Origin: Streptomyces silvae
GTDB taxonomy: Bacteria; Actinomycetota; Actinomycetes; Streptomycetales; Streptomycetaceae
Assembly (NCBI RefSeq): GCF_016745505.1
Contig: NZ_JAERUC010000102.1
Span: forward strand, 1 to 59,674
Length of the DNA stretch: 59,674 nucleotides
Direction: 5' to 3'
Below are positions 1 through 10,466 of this stretch, piece after piece (position 1 is the first letter of the stretch; each line of letters begins with the position of its first letter). The position numbers were made by a program, and so were the translations under genes. The notes below the pieces were generated by a model. It was given only the letters and a program-made list of their open reading frames with translations. It was not told where the DNA came from and did no database searches.

Positions 1-90
1 ACCGGCCGGCCGGGTGTGCGCCGACCCCGTCCCCACGGTGCGGCGCGCGGGTGGACCGCCGTCATCCGCTCGGGCGACGGTCCACGTTCA

Positions 91-735
91 TCAGGTCCCG
101 TTTCCTTCGGGAGCGGGCGGGGACGCGGGGATTCCGAGTGCCGGAAGCACGGCGCACTCGATGAAGCGGGCGAGGAAGGTGTCCTCCGGGTAGCGCCCCT
201 CCAGGAGCGACCGGGCGCGCATGATGCCGAGCACCTGGGCCGCCACGTACTCGGCCGCGGGGTTGTCGGCCGCGATCTCGCCGCGCCGCACGGCGCGTTC
301 GACCATCTCGTCGATCGAGGCGATGGCCGGGGTGATCAGCGTCGAGTGCAGGGCGCACAGCAGGTCGGGGTTCTGGAGGGCGGCGTGGCTGAGCGCGTGC
401 ATCAGCGCGGTGTCCTTGCCGGACGTGGCGTCCACCACCCGCGCCGCCTCGTGCAGGTCGCCGCTCAGGGTCCCGGTGTCGATGTCCGAGAACAGCGTTC
501 TCCGTGTGCCGTGCAGCGCCGCCACGACCAGCTCGGGCTTGGAGCCCCACTGGCGGTAGAGGGTGGACTTCCCGCACCGCGTCCGCGAGGCGACGCCCTC
601 CATGGTCAGGGACTCGTAACCACTCTCACGCAGGAGGTCCAGCACGGCGGTGTAGAGCTCCTGTGCCCGCTCCGGTGTGATCTTCGACCGGCGTGACGTG
701 GCTGCTGACTCCTGCGCTGAACCGGGCGACGGCAT
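91..735 (-). CDS. TetR/AcrR family transcriptional repressor
   Basis: A 214-aa TetR-type regulator. The N-terminal helix-turn-helix lies at about residues 15-65 and includes the typical segment SRTRCGKSTLYRQWGSKPEL, where recognition helix residues and the conserved W/G/K positions are visible; the remainder is a TetR C-terminal ligand domain. A much longer reading frame is open upstream, but the ATG at 735 is chosen because it puts about 15 residues before the DNA-binding domain and leaves the operator array at 773-843 in the non-coding gap. It is divergent from the PAP2-type gene that starts at 903, and the array between them makes autoregulation and control of the divergent genes likely. 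The ligand is unknown. Confidence 0.9.
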   Translation of the reverse strand: MPSPGSAQESAATSRRSKITPERAQELYTAVLDLLRESGYESLTMEGVASRTRCGKSTLYRQWGSKPELVVAALHGTRRTLFSDIDTGTLSGDLHEAARVVDATSGKDTALMHALSHAALQNPDLLCALHSTLITPAIASIDEMVERAVRRGEIAADNPAAEYVAAQVLGIMRARSLLEGRYPEDTFLARFIECAVLPALGIPASPPAPEGNGT

Positions 736-772
736 CTGCTTCCCTCTCTGCGGCCCTGTGGCTGGGGATCCT

Positions 773-843
773 CGATACGACAGTGTACCGATACGCCAGT
801 GTACCGATACGCCGCCGTATCGGTACACTGGCGTATCGATACG
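773..843. promoter_or_regulatory. Operator array with 23-bp inverted repeats between divergent TetR and PAP2 genes
   Basis: The unit CGATACG(A/C)CAGTGTAC occurs twice in tandem with a 16-bp period (773-788 and 789-804), followed by a third CGATACG at 805. Positions 789-811 are then repeated exactly in inverted orientation at 816-838, with only four bases (CCGC) between. This gives three direct and two inverted CGATACG half-sites. The location 38 bp upstream of the TetR start and about 60 bp upstream of the PAP2 start fits a TetR operator that could bind several dimers. The assignment to the neighbouring TetR is inference. Confidence 0.75.
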
Positions 844-902
844 GCATGGAGTCGCCATGCCGACGTCGTCACAGCGCATCGTCAGCAAAGGGGCACGGGG
901 TG

Positions 903-1739
903 ATGTACACCCGCAGGGAGCCTGCGGAGCGGGAGCCGGACGCATCGGCCCGACCGCCCCTCGTCCGGGAACTGCTTCTGACAGCCGGACTCTTCCTCGT
1001 CTACAAACTCGGCCGGCAGGCCGCGAACGGCCATGTCGATGAGGCCTTCCACAACGCAGGGGACGTCTGGGGCTTCGAACGAGCCCTCGGCCTTCCCGGC
1101 GAAGGAGCGGTACAAGGCCTCCTGCTGCACAGCCACACGCTCGTCCAGGCGGCGAACACCTACTACGCGACCGTGCACTTCCCGGCCACGGTGGCGTTCC
1201 TGGTGTGGCTGTACTGGCGCCGCCCGCGCCACTACGTCTGGTCACGCCGCGTCCTCGCCGCGCTCACCGGCGCCGCGCTCGTCCTGCACCTGCTCTTCCC
1301 GCTGGCCCCGCCGCGCATGCTGCACGCCGCCGGCCTCGTCGACACCGGACAGGTCTACGGCCCCACGGTGTACGGGGACACCCCGGCGACCGACTCGATG
1401 GCCAACCAGTTCGCGGCCATGCCCTCGCTGCACTTCGGCTGGGCCCTGGCGGTCGCCGTCGGGCTGATCGTCGCCACCCGCTCGCGGTGGCGCCTGCTGT
1501 GGCTGCTGCACCCGCTGCTCACCCTGGTCGTCGTGGTGGGCACCGCCAACCACTACTGGCTCGACGCGATCGCGGTCTCCGCCCTGCTCTCCGTCGCCTA
1601 CGCCGCGCTGAGGCTGCCGCGTGAACCGGTCCTCACGCACCTGCCGTGGCCGGCGTCCTTCCCGGTCCAGCGCGGCTCCACGGAGCCGGCCTACGTGCCG
1701 TCGGAGTCCGCCTACGCACCGTCGGGAGCGCGCCGATGA
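903..1739 (+). CDS. PAP2/Aur1-type inositolphosphotransferase-like membrane protein
   Basis: A 278-aa multi-pass membrane protein of the PAP2 phosphatase/transferase superfamily. The motifs PSLHFGW and ANHYWLDAI are the C2 and C3 phosphatase motifs with the catalytic histidines, in the arrangement seen in actinobacterial Aur1/Ipt1-like inositolphosphotransferases. Several hydrophobic segments (LLLTAGLFLVYKLG, VAFLVWLYW, VLAALTGAALVLHLLF, LLTLVVVVG) are visible. It probably handles a lipid phosphate or phosphoinositol group at the membrane. Start choice: an in-frame GTG lies at 900 directly before ATG 903, both preceded by AAAGGGGCACGGG; the longer open frame back to 693 crosses the operator and is rejected. 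The stop overlaps the next gene by ATGA. Confidence 0.82.
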   Translation: MYTRREPAEREPDASARPPLVRELLLTAGLFLVYKLGRQAANGHVDEAFHNAGDVWGFERALGLPGEGAVQGLLLHSHTLVQAANTYYATVHFPATVAFLVWLYWRRPRHYVWSRRVLAALTGAALVLHLLFPLAPPRMLHAAGLVDTGQVYGPTVYGDTPATDSMANQFAAMPSLHFGWALAVAVGLIVATRSRWRLLWLLHPLLTLVVVVGTANHYWLDAIAVSALLSVAYAALRLPREPVLTHLPWPASFPVQRGSTEPAYVPSESAYAPSGARR

Positions 1740-2731
1740 ACGCCACGCTCATAGCCGTCGCGCTCTCCCTCGTCTCCGCCGGCGCCTACGCGGCCGCCGC
1801 CGTGGCACAGGCCCGGCTCGCCGGCCGGACCGACCCCGCCGCCGGAGCGCTGAGCATGATGGGCCGCGGCGCCTGGTGGTCGGCGGTCGGCCTCAACGCG
1901 GGCGGTGCGCTGCTGCACGTCGCCGCGCTGAAGTACGGACCGCTCACCCTCGTCCAGCCGCTCGGCGCGCTCACGCTCGTCGCCGCCGTACCGCTCGGGG
2001 CCCGCTCCGCCGGCCGCCGGGTCAGCCGTACGGAGTGGCGCGGCACGCTCCTCACCCTCGTCGGCCTCGCCGCGCTGCTCCTGGCCGCGGGCGGCGCCGC
2101 GCCCCACGACACCCTGAGCCTCCCCGAGGCCCTGGGCGTCGGGGCCGTCACCATGGCCCTGGTCGCCACGCTCGGCCGCCCCGGCGCCCGGCCCGGCCTG
2201 CGGCACGCCGCCGCCTCGGGTATCACGTCCGGGGTCGCCTCCGCGCTCACCCAGACCCTGACGGTCGCCGCGACCGACCATGCGGGCCCGCTGCTGAGCT
2301 GGCGCCTGGTGACGGTGGCGGTGCTGGTCTCCTTCTTCGCGCTGGGCGGCCTGATGCTGTCCCAGACCGCCTACCGGGGCGGCCTCGGAGCCCCGCTCGC
2401 CGTCGTCACCCTCGCCAACCCGGTCGCCGCCGCCGCGATCGGCCTGATCCTCCTCGGCGAACGCGTCCAGGGCGGGGTCCTCGGCCTGATCCCGGCGCTC
2501 ATCGGTGCCGCGGCCGCCGTCCAGGGCGTGGTCCTGCTCAGCCGGGCGCAGGCGCGCACCGCCGACGGGGCGCCACCGGACCCCGCCGGGCCCGCCCCCA
2601 CGGCGGCCGTCACCAGGCCGCCGTCGCCGTCGAGGGTCGTCATCACCGCCCCGTCGGTCAGCGCTCCACGGCCCGCCGAGCCCCTGACGCTGCGCCCGGA
2701 GCCCGTCGGCACCGCGGGCGGCCCCGGCTAG
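1736..2731 (+). CDS. DMT-superfamily (EamA-like) transporter
   Basis: A 331-aa integral membrane protein with about nine to ten alternating hydrophobic helices, small-residue rich, starting MNATLIAVALSLVSAGAYAA. The pattern of paired helices, YGPLTLVQPLGAL after helix 3 and LANPVAAAAIGLILLGERV near the end, is typical of drug/metabolite transporter (EamA) proteins. A hydrophilic proline-rich tail of about 60 residues follows the last helix. The start overlaps the PAP2 stop (ATGA at 1736-1739), so the two are translationally coupled. Substrate is unknown. Its TAG stop overlaps the stop of the convergent PadR gene. Confidence 0.8.
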   Translation: MNATLIAVALSLVSAGAYAAAAVAQARLAGRTDPAAGALSMMGRGAWWSAVGLNAGGALLHVAALKYGPLTLVQPLGALTLVAAVPLGARSAGRRVSRTEWRGTLLTLVGLAALLLAAGGAAPHDTLSLPEALGVGAVTMALVATLGRPGARPGLRHAAASGITSGVASALTQTLTVAATDHAGPLLSWRLVTVAVLVSFFALGGLMLSQTAYRGGLGAPLAVVTLANPVAAAAIGLILLGERVQGGVLGLIPALIGAAAAVQGVVLLSRAQARTADGAPPDPAGPAPTAAVTRPPSPSRVVITAPSVSAPRPAEPLTLRPEPVGTAGGPG

Positions 2732-3297
2732 GGCGTGGGAGCGTCCGGGGAGCCGCCCTCCGGTCCCGGGCCGTCCAGCTCGTCGATCGCCCTGGTCAGC
2801 CAGCCCGTCCAGAACGTCTCCAGGTCGATGCCCCCGCGCAGCACCAGACGGCGCAGCCGGTCCTCGTCCGCGGTCCGCTCCGGCGGGAAGTCCCGCCGCT
2901 CGATCTCCAGGTACTCCGCCAGCTGTTCCCGGTGCAGCGCCAGGTGCCTGCGCAGCTCCCCGGCCAGCCCCGGGGCGCCCACCACGGCGGCCGCCCGCAT
3001 CCTCAGCAGCAGCGGATCGCGCACCGGCCGCGGATCCTCGGCGAGCGCCACCCACTCCCTCAGCGCCTCGCGTCCGGCGGGCAGCACCTCGTACTCCTTC
3101 TTCTGCCCGCGGGCGGGCCGCGCCGCCGGCAGCACCCGGATGTGGCCGGCCTGCTCCAGCTTTCCCAGCTCGCGGTAGATCTGCTGGTGCGTGGACGGCC
3201 AGAAGTAGCCGATCGACCGGTCGAACCTGCGCGTCAGCTCCAGACCCGACGACGGCTTCTCGAGCAGGGCGGTGAGGATCGCGTGCGGGAGTGACAT
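2728..3297 (-). CDS. PadR family transcriptional regulator
   Basis: A 189-aa PadR-type regulator. The winged helix at residues 1-80 (MSLPHAILTALLEKPSSGLEL, then STHQQIYRELGKLEQAGHI) is characteristic, and the C-terminal half is the helical Vir_act_alpha_C-type dimerisation domain. The start at 3297 is preferred to the ATG nine bases upstream because MSLPHAILTAL is the usual family N-terminus. It lies 33 bp after the fadH-like gene on the same strand, so it is probably the second gene of that operon and may act on the palindrome at 5399-5418. The last bases overlap the convergent DMT transporter gene. Confidence 0.85.
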   Translation of the reverse strand: MSLPHAILTALLEKPSSGLELTRRFDRSIGYFWPSTHQQIYRELGKLEQAGHIRVLPAARPARGQKKEYEVLPAGREALREWVALAEDPRPVRDPLLLRMRAAAVVGAPGLAGELRRHLALHREQLAEYLEIERRDFPPERTADEDRLRRLVLRGGIDLETFWTGWLTRAIDELDGPGPEGGSPDAPTP

Positions 3298-3330
3298 GGT
3301 CAGCATCCTAGGGACGGCGCAGGCGGCGGC

Positions 3331-5418
<2,088 letters not shown>

Positions 5419-5553
5419 TGGCGTACGTCGCAGTCGCCGCAAGGCCCGGCGCACGGATGGCGTAACAGCACCCGGCCCGGCCGCCCGGTCCGGACGAGAG
5501 TGGATCCGTACGGCTCACCGCCACTGCTCCTCCCTGTCGTCAGGAGACACCCC

Positions 5554-6090
5554 ATGGCCTGCATCAACCGGCGTGACCTCGGACTCCTCGCACTCAGGGT
5601 CGGCACGGGCGCCGTCCTGGCCGCCCACGGGAGCCAGAAGCTGGGCGGGTGGTTCGGCGGCGGAGGCATCGAGGGCACCACCGCAGCGATGGAGGCCATG
5701 GGCTTCCACCCGCCCAAGCACAGCGCCCTGGCGGCCGGACTCGGTGAGGCCGGCAGCGGGGTCCTGCTGGCGCTGGGCCTCGCCACCCCCGCGGCGGGCG
5801 CCGCCGCGGCCGGCACGATGGCGGGCGCCGTCGCCGTGCACGCGCCCGCGGGCTTCTTCGCCATGGGTGGCGGCTACGAGTACCCGGCGTTCCTCGGCTT
5901 CGTCGCCGCAGCGATCGGGGTGACAGGAGCCGGCCGCTACTCCCTGGACCACGCCACCGGGCACGTCCTCGACCGCCCGTGGGTCATGGCCCTCGCCTTC
6001 GCGGGTAGCGCCCTCGGCGCGGCCGCCGTGGTCGGCCGCCGCGCCAAGGGGCAGGCGGCGCAGGGCGATCAGCCGGACGAGGGCGCGTGA
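5554..6090 (+). CDS. DoxX family membrane protein
   Basis: A 178-aa DoxX-type protein with four hydrophobic helices: DLGLLALRVGTGAVLAAHGSQ, GLGEAGSGVLLALG, AAAAGTMAGAVAVH and YPAFLGFVAAAIGVTGAG. The sequence HGSQKL after helix 1 and GFFAMGGGYEYP before helix 4 are typical of the family, whose actinobacterial members associate with redox and thiol homeostasis at the membrane; the exact activity here is unknown. The ATG at 5554 has GGAGA seven bases upstream. The open frame extends far upstream across the fadH gene, but that part is a shadow of the opposite strand. Confidence 0.85.
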   Translation: MACINRRDLGLLALRVGTGAVLAAHGSQKLGGWFGGGGIEGTTAAMEAMGFHPPKHSALAAGLGEAGSGVLLALGLATPAAGAAAAGTMAGAVAVHAPAGFFAMGGGYEYPAFLGFVAAAIGVTGAGRYSLDHATGHVLDRPWVMALAFAGSALGAAAVVGRRAKGQAAQGDQPDEGA

Positions 6091-6132
6091 CTTTCCCGCA
6101 TTGATCGTCGTTTCAGGGGCATCCGGCAGTGC

Positions 6133-6975
6133 ATGAATGCGAACGCACTGTCGATGAATGCACGCGGCCGGGCGAGACGAGCCTCCCGCAGCCGAGCCGT
6201 GGACGTGGGTGCCCGCGCGGGCTTCGTGGCGCGCGGGGTGATCTACGTCCTGGTGGGGACCCTGGCCCTGCGCATCGCCTTCTCCGACGGAGGCGGACAG
6301 CAGGCCGACCGCGGCGGTGCCATCGCCGAGATAGCGGGGAAGCCCTTCGGGAGCATCCTGCTGTGGGTTCTCGGGGTGGCCCTGGCGGGGATGGCGCTGT
6401 GGCGGCTGTCCGAGGCGTTCTTCGGCCAGGCCGGCCCCGACGGCCACAAGGCCGGCAAGCGCGCCGTGGCCGCGGCGCGCTTCGTGTTCTACGCCTTCGT
6501 GTCGTACTCCGTCCTCTCCTACGCGGCGGGCGACAAGGGCAGCGGCAGCGGATCGAGCGACCGGCAGACCGACGACGTCACGGCGCGGGCCCTCGAATGG
6601 ACCGGCGGCCAGTGGATCGTGGGGATCGCGGGCGTCGGTGTGATCGGCGCGGGACTCTGGATGGCCTACCGCGCCCTCACCCGCAAGTACCACAAGCATC
6701 TGAAGACGGGGGAGATGACGCGGAGGAGCCGTCAGGCCGTCGACGTCGTCGGCGTCTTCGGCGGCACCGTCCGGGGCGCGGTCTTCGCGACGGCGGGCGG
6801 ATTCGCCGTCGCGGCCGCGGTCCGGCACGAACCGGGCCGCGCCAAGGGCATGGACGACACCCTGCGCTCCTTCACCGAGACCCCCGCCGGGCCCTGGCTC
6901 CTCGTCCTCATCGCCATCGGCCTGGCCGCCTTCGGCCTCTTCTCGTGGGCCAACGCCCGCTGGCGCAAGATCTGA
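6133..6975 (+). CDS. DUF1206 domain-containing membrane protein
   Basis: A 280-aa protein with three repeated two-helix units of the DUF1206 type. Each unit begins with a pattern like ARAGFVARGVIYVLVGTLAL, AARFVFYAFVSYSVLS and GTVRGAVFATAGGFAV. About six transmembrane helices are visible, with a charged N-terminus and C-terminus. No catalytic motif is seen and the function is unknown. It follows the DoxX gene by 42 bp on the same strand, so they may share a transcript, and is followed by a hairpin at 6985-7005. An alternative start at ATG 6154 is possible. Confidence 0.85.
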   Translation: MNANALSMNARGRARRASRSRAVDVGARAGFVARGVIYVLVGTLALRIAFSDGGGQQADRGGAIAEIAGKPFGSILLWVLGVALAGMALWRLSEAFFGQAGPDGHKAGKRAVAAARFVFYAFVSYSVLSYAAGDKGSGSGSSDRQTDDVTARALEWTGGQWIVGIAGVGVIGAGLWMAYRALTRKYHKHLKTGEMTRRSRQAVDVVGVFGGTVRGAVFATAGGFAVAAAVRHEPGRAKGMDDTLRSFTETPAGPWLLVLIAIGLAAFGLFSWANARWRKI

Positions 6976-6984
6976 CCCGGACGC

Positions 6985-7005
6985 GACCCCGGCCCGTCCG
7001 GGGTC
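6985..7005. terminator. Intrinsic-terminator-like hairpin between convergent genes
   Basis: GACCCCGG pairs perfectly with CCGGGGTC around a five-base loop (CCCGT), giving an 8-bp GC-rich stem between the DUF1206 gene and the convergent photolyase gene. It has no clear U-tract, as is common in Streptomyces. It could serve both strands. Confidence 0.5.
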
Positions 7006-8383
7006 AGTCCAGCCCCCGGGCCTCCTTGAACCTGGCCAGCCCCTCCGGGAGCGCGACGACGGGCTCCGGGTAGTCGTGGCGGGCGCGCTCCCGCTCCGGC
7101 AGTTTCCACGGCTCGTGCACGGCCGGCCCCGAGATCCCCGCGAGCTCGGGCACCCAACGGCGTACGTACGCACCCTCCGGGTCGTACCGCCTGGCCTGCG
7201 TCACCGGGTTGAGCACCCGGTTGGGCCGGCTGTCCGTGCCCGTCCCCGCCACCCACTGCCAGTTCAGCTGGTTGTTCGCGATGTCCCCGTCGACGAGCAG
7301 CTCCAGGAAGTGACGCGCCCCGGTGCGCCAGTCCACGTACAGCGTCTTGGCGAGGAAGCTCGCGGTCAGCAGCCGCCCCCGGTTGTGCATCCAGCCCTCG
7401 TGGAGCAGCTGGCGCATGGCGGCGTCGACCACGGGATAGCCGGTGCGGCCCTCCTTCCAGGCGGCCGTGTCCTCCTCCGCCGACCGCCCGGTCCGCCAAC
7501 GGTCCTGCCGCGGACGGTAGTCCGAGCGGGAGGCCGCCGGGCGGGCGGCCAGGACCTGGTGGTGGAAGTCCCGCCAGCACACCTGCCGTACGAAGGCCTC
7601 CGCGCCCGGACCGCCGGCGGCGCGGGCGCGGTGGACCAGCTCGGTGGGGGAGAGCGTGCCGAAGTGGAGGTGCGGCGAGAGCCGTGAGGTGGCGTCGCCC
7701 GCGAGGTCGTCGTGGCGGTCCTCGTACGCCGCGAGCCCCTGACGTCGCCACGCCGCGAACAGCCTGCGCCCCTCGGTCTCCCCGCCCTCGGCGAGCTCCG
7801 GCGACAGCCCTCGTACACCGGCCCGCGACGGCAGGGCGGCGGACCCGAGCCCCTGCGGGACACGCACGGCGCGGGGGGCCCGGAACGGGGAGCGGAGCCC
7901 TTCCCCGGACCACCGGCGGAAGTACGGGGTGAAGACGGCGAAGTGGTCCCTGCCCGCCCCCGACGGGACCACTCCGCCCGGTGCGACCACCGTGCCCACC
8001 GCGTCGTGCACGCTCAGCCGGCAGCCCACGGACGCGAGGGCCTCGCGCAGCCGCTCCTCCCGGCGCTGTGCGTACGCGCTGACGCCCGCCGCCACATGGA
8101 GCGAGTCCGCCCCCGCCTCGGAGGCGATCCGGGCGGCCTCCTCGGCCACCTCTCCCTCACGGAGGATCAGGCGCCCGCCGCGCTCCCGGAGTCCCGTGTC
8201 CAGGTCCCGGAGGCAGTCGGCCAGGAACGCGCGCCGGTTCGGAGCGGCGAACCCGGCCGCCTCCACCCCGTCGTCCAGCACGAACAGGGGCACCACCTCG
8301 TCGGCCGAGGCGAGCGCCGAGTGCAGCGGCGGATGGTCGTGCAGCCGCAGGTCCGAGGTGAACAGGACGATCGCCACCGTCAT
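7004..8383 (-). CDS. phrB: Deoxyribodipyrimidine photolyase (class I CPD type)
   Basis: A 459-aa cryptochrome/photolyase family protein. The N-terminal alpha/beta domain starts MTVAIVLFTSDLRLHDHPPL. The C-terminal FAD domain holds LSPHLHFGTLSP, VCWRDFHHQ, GRTGYPVVDAAMRQL, GWMHNRGRL, and NQLNWQWVAGTGTDSRPNRV with the FAD-binding and damage-flipping residues typical of class I CPD photolyases. It repairs cyclobutane dimers using blue light. The ATG at 8383 overlaps the stop of the upstream SDR/DUF2867 gene (ATGA), so the two genes are coupled. Confidence 0.93.
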   Translation of the reverse strand: MTVAIVLFTSDLRLHDHPPLHSALASADEVVPLFVLDDGVEAAGFAAPNRRAFLADCLRDLDTGLRERGGRLILREGEVAEEAARIASEAGADSLHVAAGVSAYAQRREERLREALASVGCRLSVHDAVGTVVAPGGVVPSGAGRDHFAVFTPYFRRWSGEGLRSPFRAPRAVRVPQGLGSAALPSRAGVRGLSPELAEGGETEGRRLFAAWRRQGLAAYEDRHDDLAGDATSRLSPHLHFGTLSPTELVHRARAAGGPGAEAFVRQVCWRDFHHQVLAARPAASRSDYRPRQDRWRTGRSAEEDTAAWKEGRTGYPVVDAAMRQLLHEGWMHNRGRLLTASFLAKTLYVDWRTGARHFLELLVDGDIANNQLNWQWVAGTGTDSRPNRVLNPVTQARRYDPEGAYVRRWVPELAGISGPAVHEPWKLPERERARHDYPEPVVALPEGLARFKEARGLD

Positions 8384-9891
8384 GCCGCACCACCCGTGGG
8401 TCCCCGGCCGGCGGCCAGCGCGATGTTGCGCGCCATCCCGCCGAAGACGACCGCGTGGAACGGCGACACGCTCCACCAGTACGCGTGACCCAGCAGCCCC
8501 GACGGATGGAAGACGGCACGCTGCCGGTACCGCGAACCGCCGCCCTCGCGCTCCTCGACGTACATCTCCAGCCAGGCCAGGCCCGGCAGCCGCATCTCCG
8601 CGCGCAGCCGGAGCAGCCGGCCGGGCTCGATCTCCTCGACCCGCCAGAAGTCCAGCGAGTCCCCGACCCGCAGCCGCTGGGCGTCCCGCCTGCCCCGGCG
8701 CAGCCCGACCCCGCCGACCAGCCGGTCCAGCCAGCCCCTGACGGCCCAGGCGAGCGGGAGGGAGTACCAGCCGTTCTCACCGCCGATCCCCTCGACGACC
8801 CGCCACAGGGCCTCGGGTGAGGCGTCCACGTCGCGCTCGCGCACATCGGTGTAGAGGCTCCCGCCCGCCCAGTCCGGGTCGGTGGGGAGCGGATCGCTGG
8901 GAATGCCCGGGGTGGAGGCGGAGGACCACCGGGTGGTCACCCTCGCCTCCCGCACCCGCTGCAACGCGAGCGAGAGCGCCGTGGCGAAGGAGAACGGCTG
9001 TCCGGGGCCGTCGGGGACATGGTCGGCGATGTCGTGTTCGTGGCAGACGACCTCGTAGCGCAGGGACTCGGCCAGCGGGCGGGCGATCGAGGCGGGCACG
9101 GGGGTGACCAGCCCGACCCAGTGGCTGGACAGGCCCGGTGACAGCATCGGCACCGGCAGGATGACCCGGTGCGGGAGCCCGGCCACCTCCGCGTACTTCT
9201 GCATCATGGCGCGGTACGTCATGACGTCGGGCCCGCCGATGTCGAAGGTGCGGTTCACCTCGGCGGGCATGCGCGCGCTGCCCACGAGGTAACGCAGGAC
9301 GTCCCGTACGGCGATGGGCTGGATCCGGGTCGACACCCAGCTCGGGGTGACCATGACCGGGAGCCGCTCGGTGAGGTAGCGCAGCATCTCGAAGGAGGCC
9401 GAACCCGAACCGATGATGACCGCGGCGCGCAGCGCGGTCGTCGGCACGGCCGAGTCGAGCAGGATGCGCCCGACCTCGGCGCGCGACCGCAGATGGGCGG
9501 AGAGCTCCCGCTCGGGGACACCGGCCGGGGTCAGCCCGCCCAGATAGACGATGCGCCGGACGCCGGCGGCCTCGGCCTGCTCACCGAAGACGCGTGCCGC
9601 CTCGCGGTCCGTCCGCTCGAAGCCCGCCCCCGAAGTGAGCGCGTGGACCAGGTAGTAGGCGACGTCGATGTCGCGCATCGCCGCGCCCAGGGACTCCGCG
9701 TCGGTCACATCCCCCTTGGCCACCTCGACCTGGCCCGCCCACGGGAGGTCCCGCAGCTTCTCCGGGGTCCGCGCCAGACAGCGCACCCGGTGGCCGGCCT
9801 CCAGGAGTTCGGGGACGAGGCGGCCCCCGATGTATCCCGTCGCGCCCGTCACCAGACACCGCAGTCCGCCGCTGTCGTCCTTGCTCTCCAT
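8380..9891 (-). CDS. NAD(P)-binding SDR protein with C-terminal DUF2867
   Basis: A 503-aa two-domain protein. Residues 1 to about 300 form an atypical short-chain dehydrogenase/nucleoside-diphosphate-sugar epimerase-like Rossmann domain (CLVTGATGYIGGRLVPELL). Residues from about 325 to the end match the DUF2867 type (YSLPLAWAVRGWLDRLVGG, DFWRVEEIEPGRLLRLRAEM, PSGLLGHAYWWSVSPFHAVVF). Such proteins often sit next to photolyase genes, as here, where the start of phrB overlaps its stop. The reaction is unknown. Start 9891 is chosen because it has an upstream GAGGGG and removes a non-family N-terminal extension. Confidence 0.85.
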   Translation of the reverse strand: MESKDDSGGLRCLVTGATGYIGGRLVPELLEAGHRVRCLARTPEKLRDLPWAGQVEVAKGDVTDAESLGAAMRDIDVAYYLVHALTSGAGFERTDREAARVFGEQAEAAGVRRIVYLGGLTPAGVPERELSAHLRSRAEVGRILLDSAVPTTALRAAVIIGSGSASFEMLRYLTERLPVMVTPSWVSTRIQPIAVRDVLRYLVGSARMPAEVNRTFDIGGPDVMTYRAMMQKYAEVAGLPHRVILPVPMLSPGLSSHWVGLVTPVPASIARPLAESLRYEVVCHEHDIADHVPDGPGQPFSFATALSLALQRVREARVTTRWSSASTPGIPSDPLPTDPDWAGGSLYTDVRERDVDASPEALWRVVEGIGGENGWYSLPLAWAVRGWLDRLVGGVGLRRGRRDAQRLRVGDSLDFWRVEEIEPGRLLRLRAEMRLPGLAWLEMYVEEREGGGSRYRQRAVFHPSGLLGHAYWWSVSPFHAVVFGGMARNIALAAGRGPTGGAA

Positions 9892-10011
9892 GACCCCTCG
9901 CTCCGGCTCGTGTCTCCTTCTCTCCACGGTGCCCCCTGCGGGGAGATCCACCGGTCGCGAGGATGCGGACACGCCGAAGCCCACCCCACCGGGTGGCGGA
10001 GCGGGCGGGGT

Positions 10012-10251
10012 TCAGCGAGGTCCGGGCTTCTCCGTGGCCGTACCGCGGATGACGCGCGGGTCGTGCGCTCCGCCGGCCGGCGGGTCCGCCGGGACGGTGG
10101 GGGAGACGCCGTCGGACTTCAGGGCCCGCGCCTCGCTCTTCAGGATCCGGGCCGACTTGCCCAGGGAGCGGGCGAGTTCGGGGAGCTTCCTGGCACCGAA
10201 GATCAGGACGACGATGATGAGGAAGATCGCGATCTCGCTGATTCCGAACAT
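10012..10251 (-). CDS. tatA: Sec-independent protein translocase TatA
   Basis: A 79-aa protein with the standard TatA/E layout: short N-terminus, one transmembrane helix (ISEIAIFLIIVVLIFGARKL), the FGARKLPELARSLGKSARIL amphipathic helix, and an unstructured acidic/proline-rich tail. TatA forms the pore of the twin-arginine export pathway. This is a stand-alone copy without tatBC, so it is likely a paralogue of the main tatA. At least one Tat-type signal occurs in the window (metallo-hydrolase at 56802), though no link is implied. Confidence 0.9.
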   Translation of the reverse strand: MFGISEIAIFLIIVVLIFGARKLPELARSLGKSARILKSEARALKSDGVSPTVPADPPAGGAHDPRVIRGTATEKPGPR

Positions 10252-10332
10252 GACGGCTGTCTTCTCCCTGAATGGGTGTGAGGCGCTCTCCCGGTGGCCC
10301 CGGGCATCGCGGGACCTCGGCGGCGCGCCAAA

Positions 10333-10348
10333 TCTACAGCACTGTAGA
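10333..10348. promoter_or_regulatory. Inverted repeat upstream of tatA
   Basis: TCTACAG-CA-CTGTAGA has perfect 7-bp arms around two bases and lies 81 bp upstream of the tatA ATG in the gap shared with the divergent marR gene. The TACAG/CTGTA core resembles operators of BlaI/CopY-type repressors, but no such regulator is in the window. The regulator is unknown. Confidence 0.5.
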
Positions 10349-10454
10349 AGCCGGCGGCAGGGCTTCTCCGGCCAGGTCCGGGCGCTCGCCGCCCCCCCTT
10401 CCCCCGCGTCGCCCGTGGCCGGCATGCGCCCGCCACGCGCAGTCGCGCGCGCCC

Positions 10455-10460
10455 TAGGAT
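10455..10460 (+). promoter_or_regulatory. -10 element of a probable leaderless promoter for marR
   Basis: TAGGAT is a consensus Streptomyces -10 hexamer and ends six bases before the GTG start at 10467, the usual spacing for a leaderless transcript. No Shine-Dalgarno sequence is needed with this arrangement. A convincing -35 is not visible. Confidence 0.45.
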
Positions 10461-10466
10461 GGGGCG

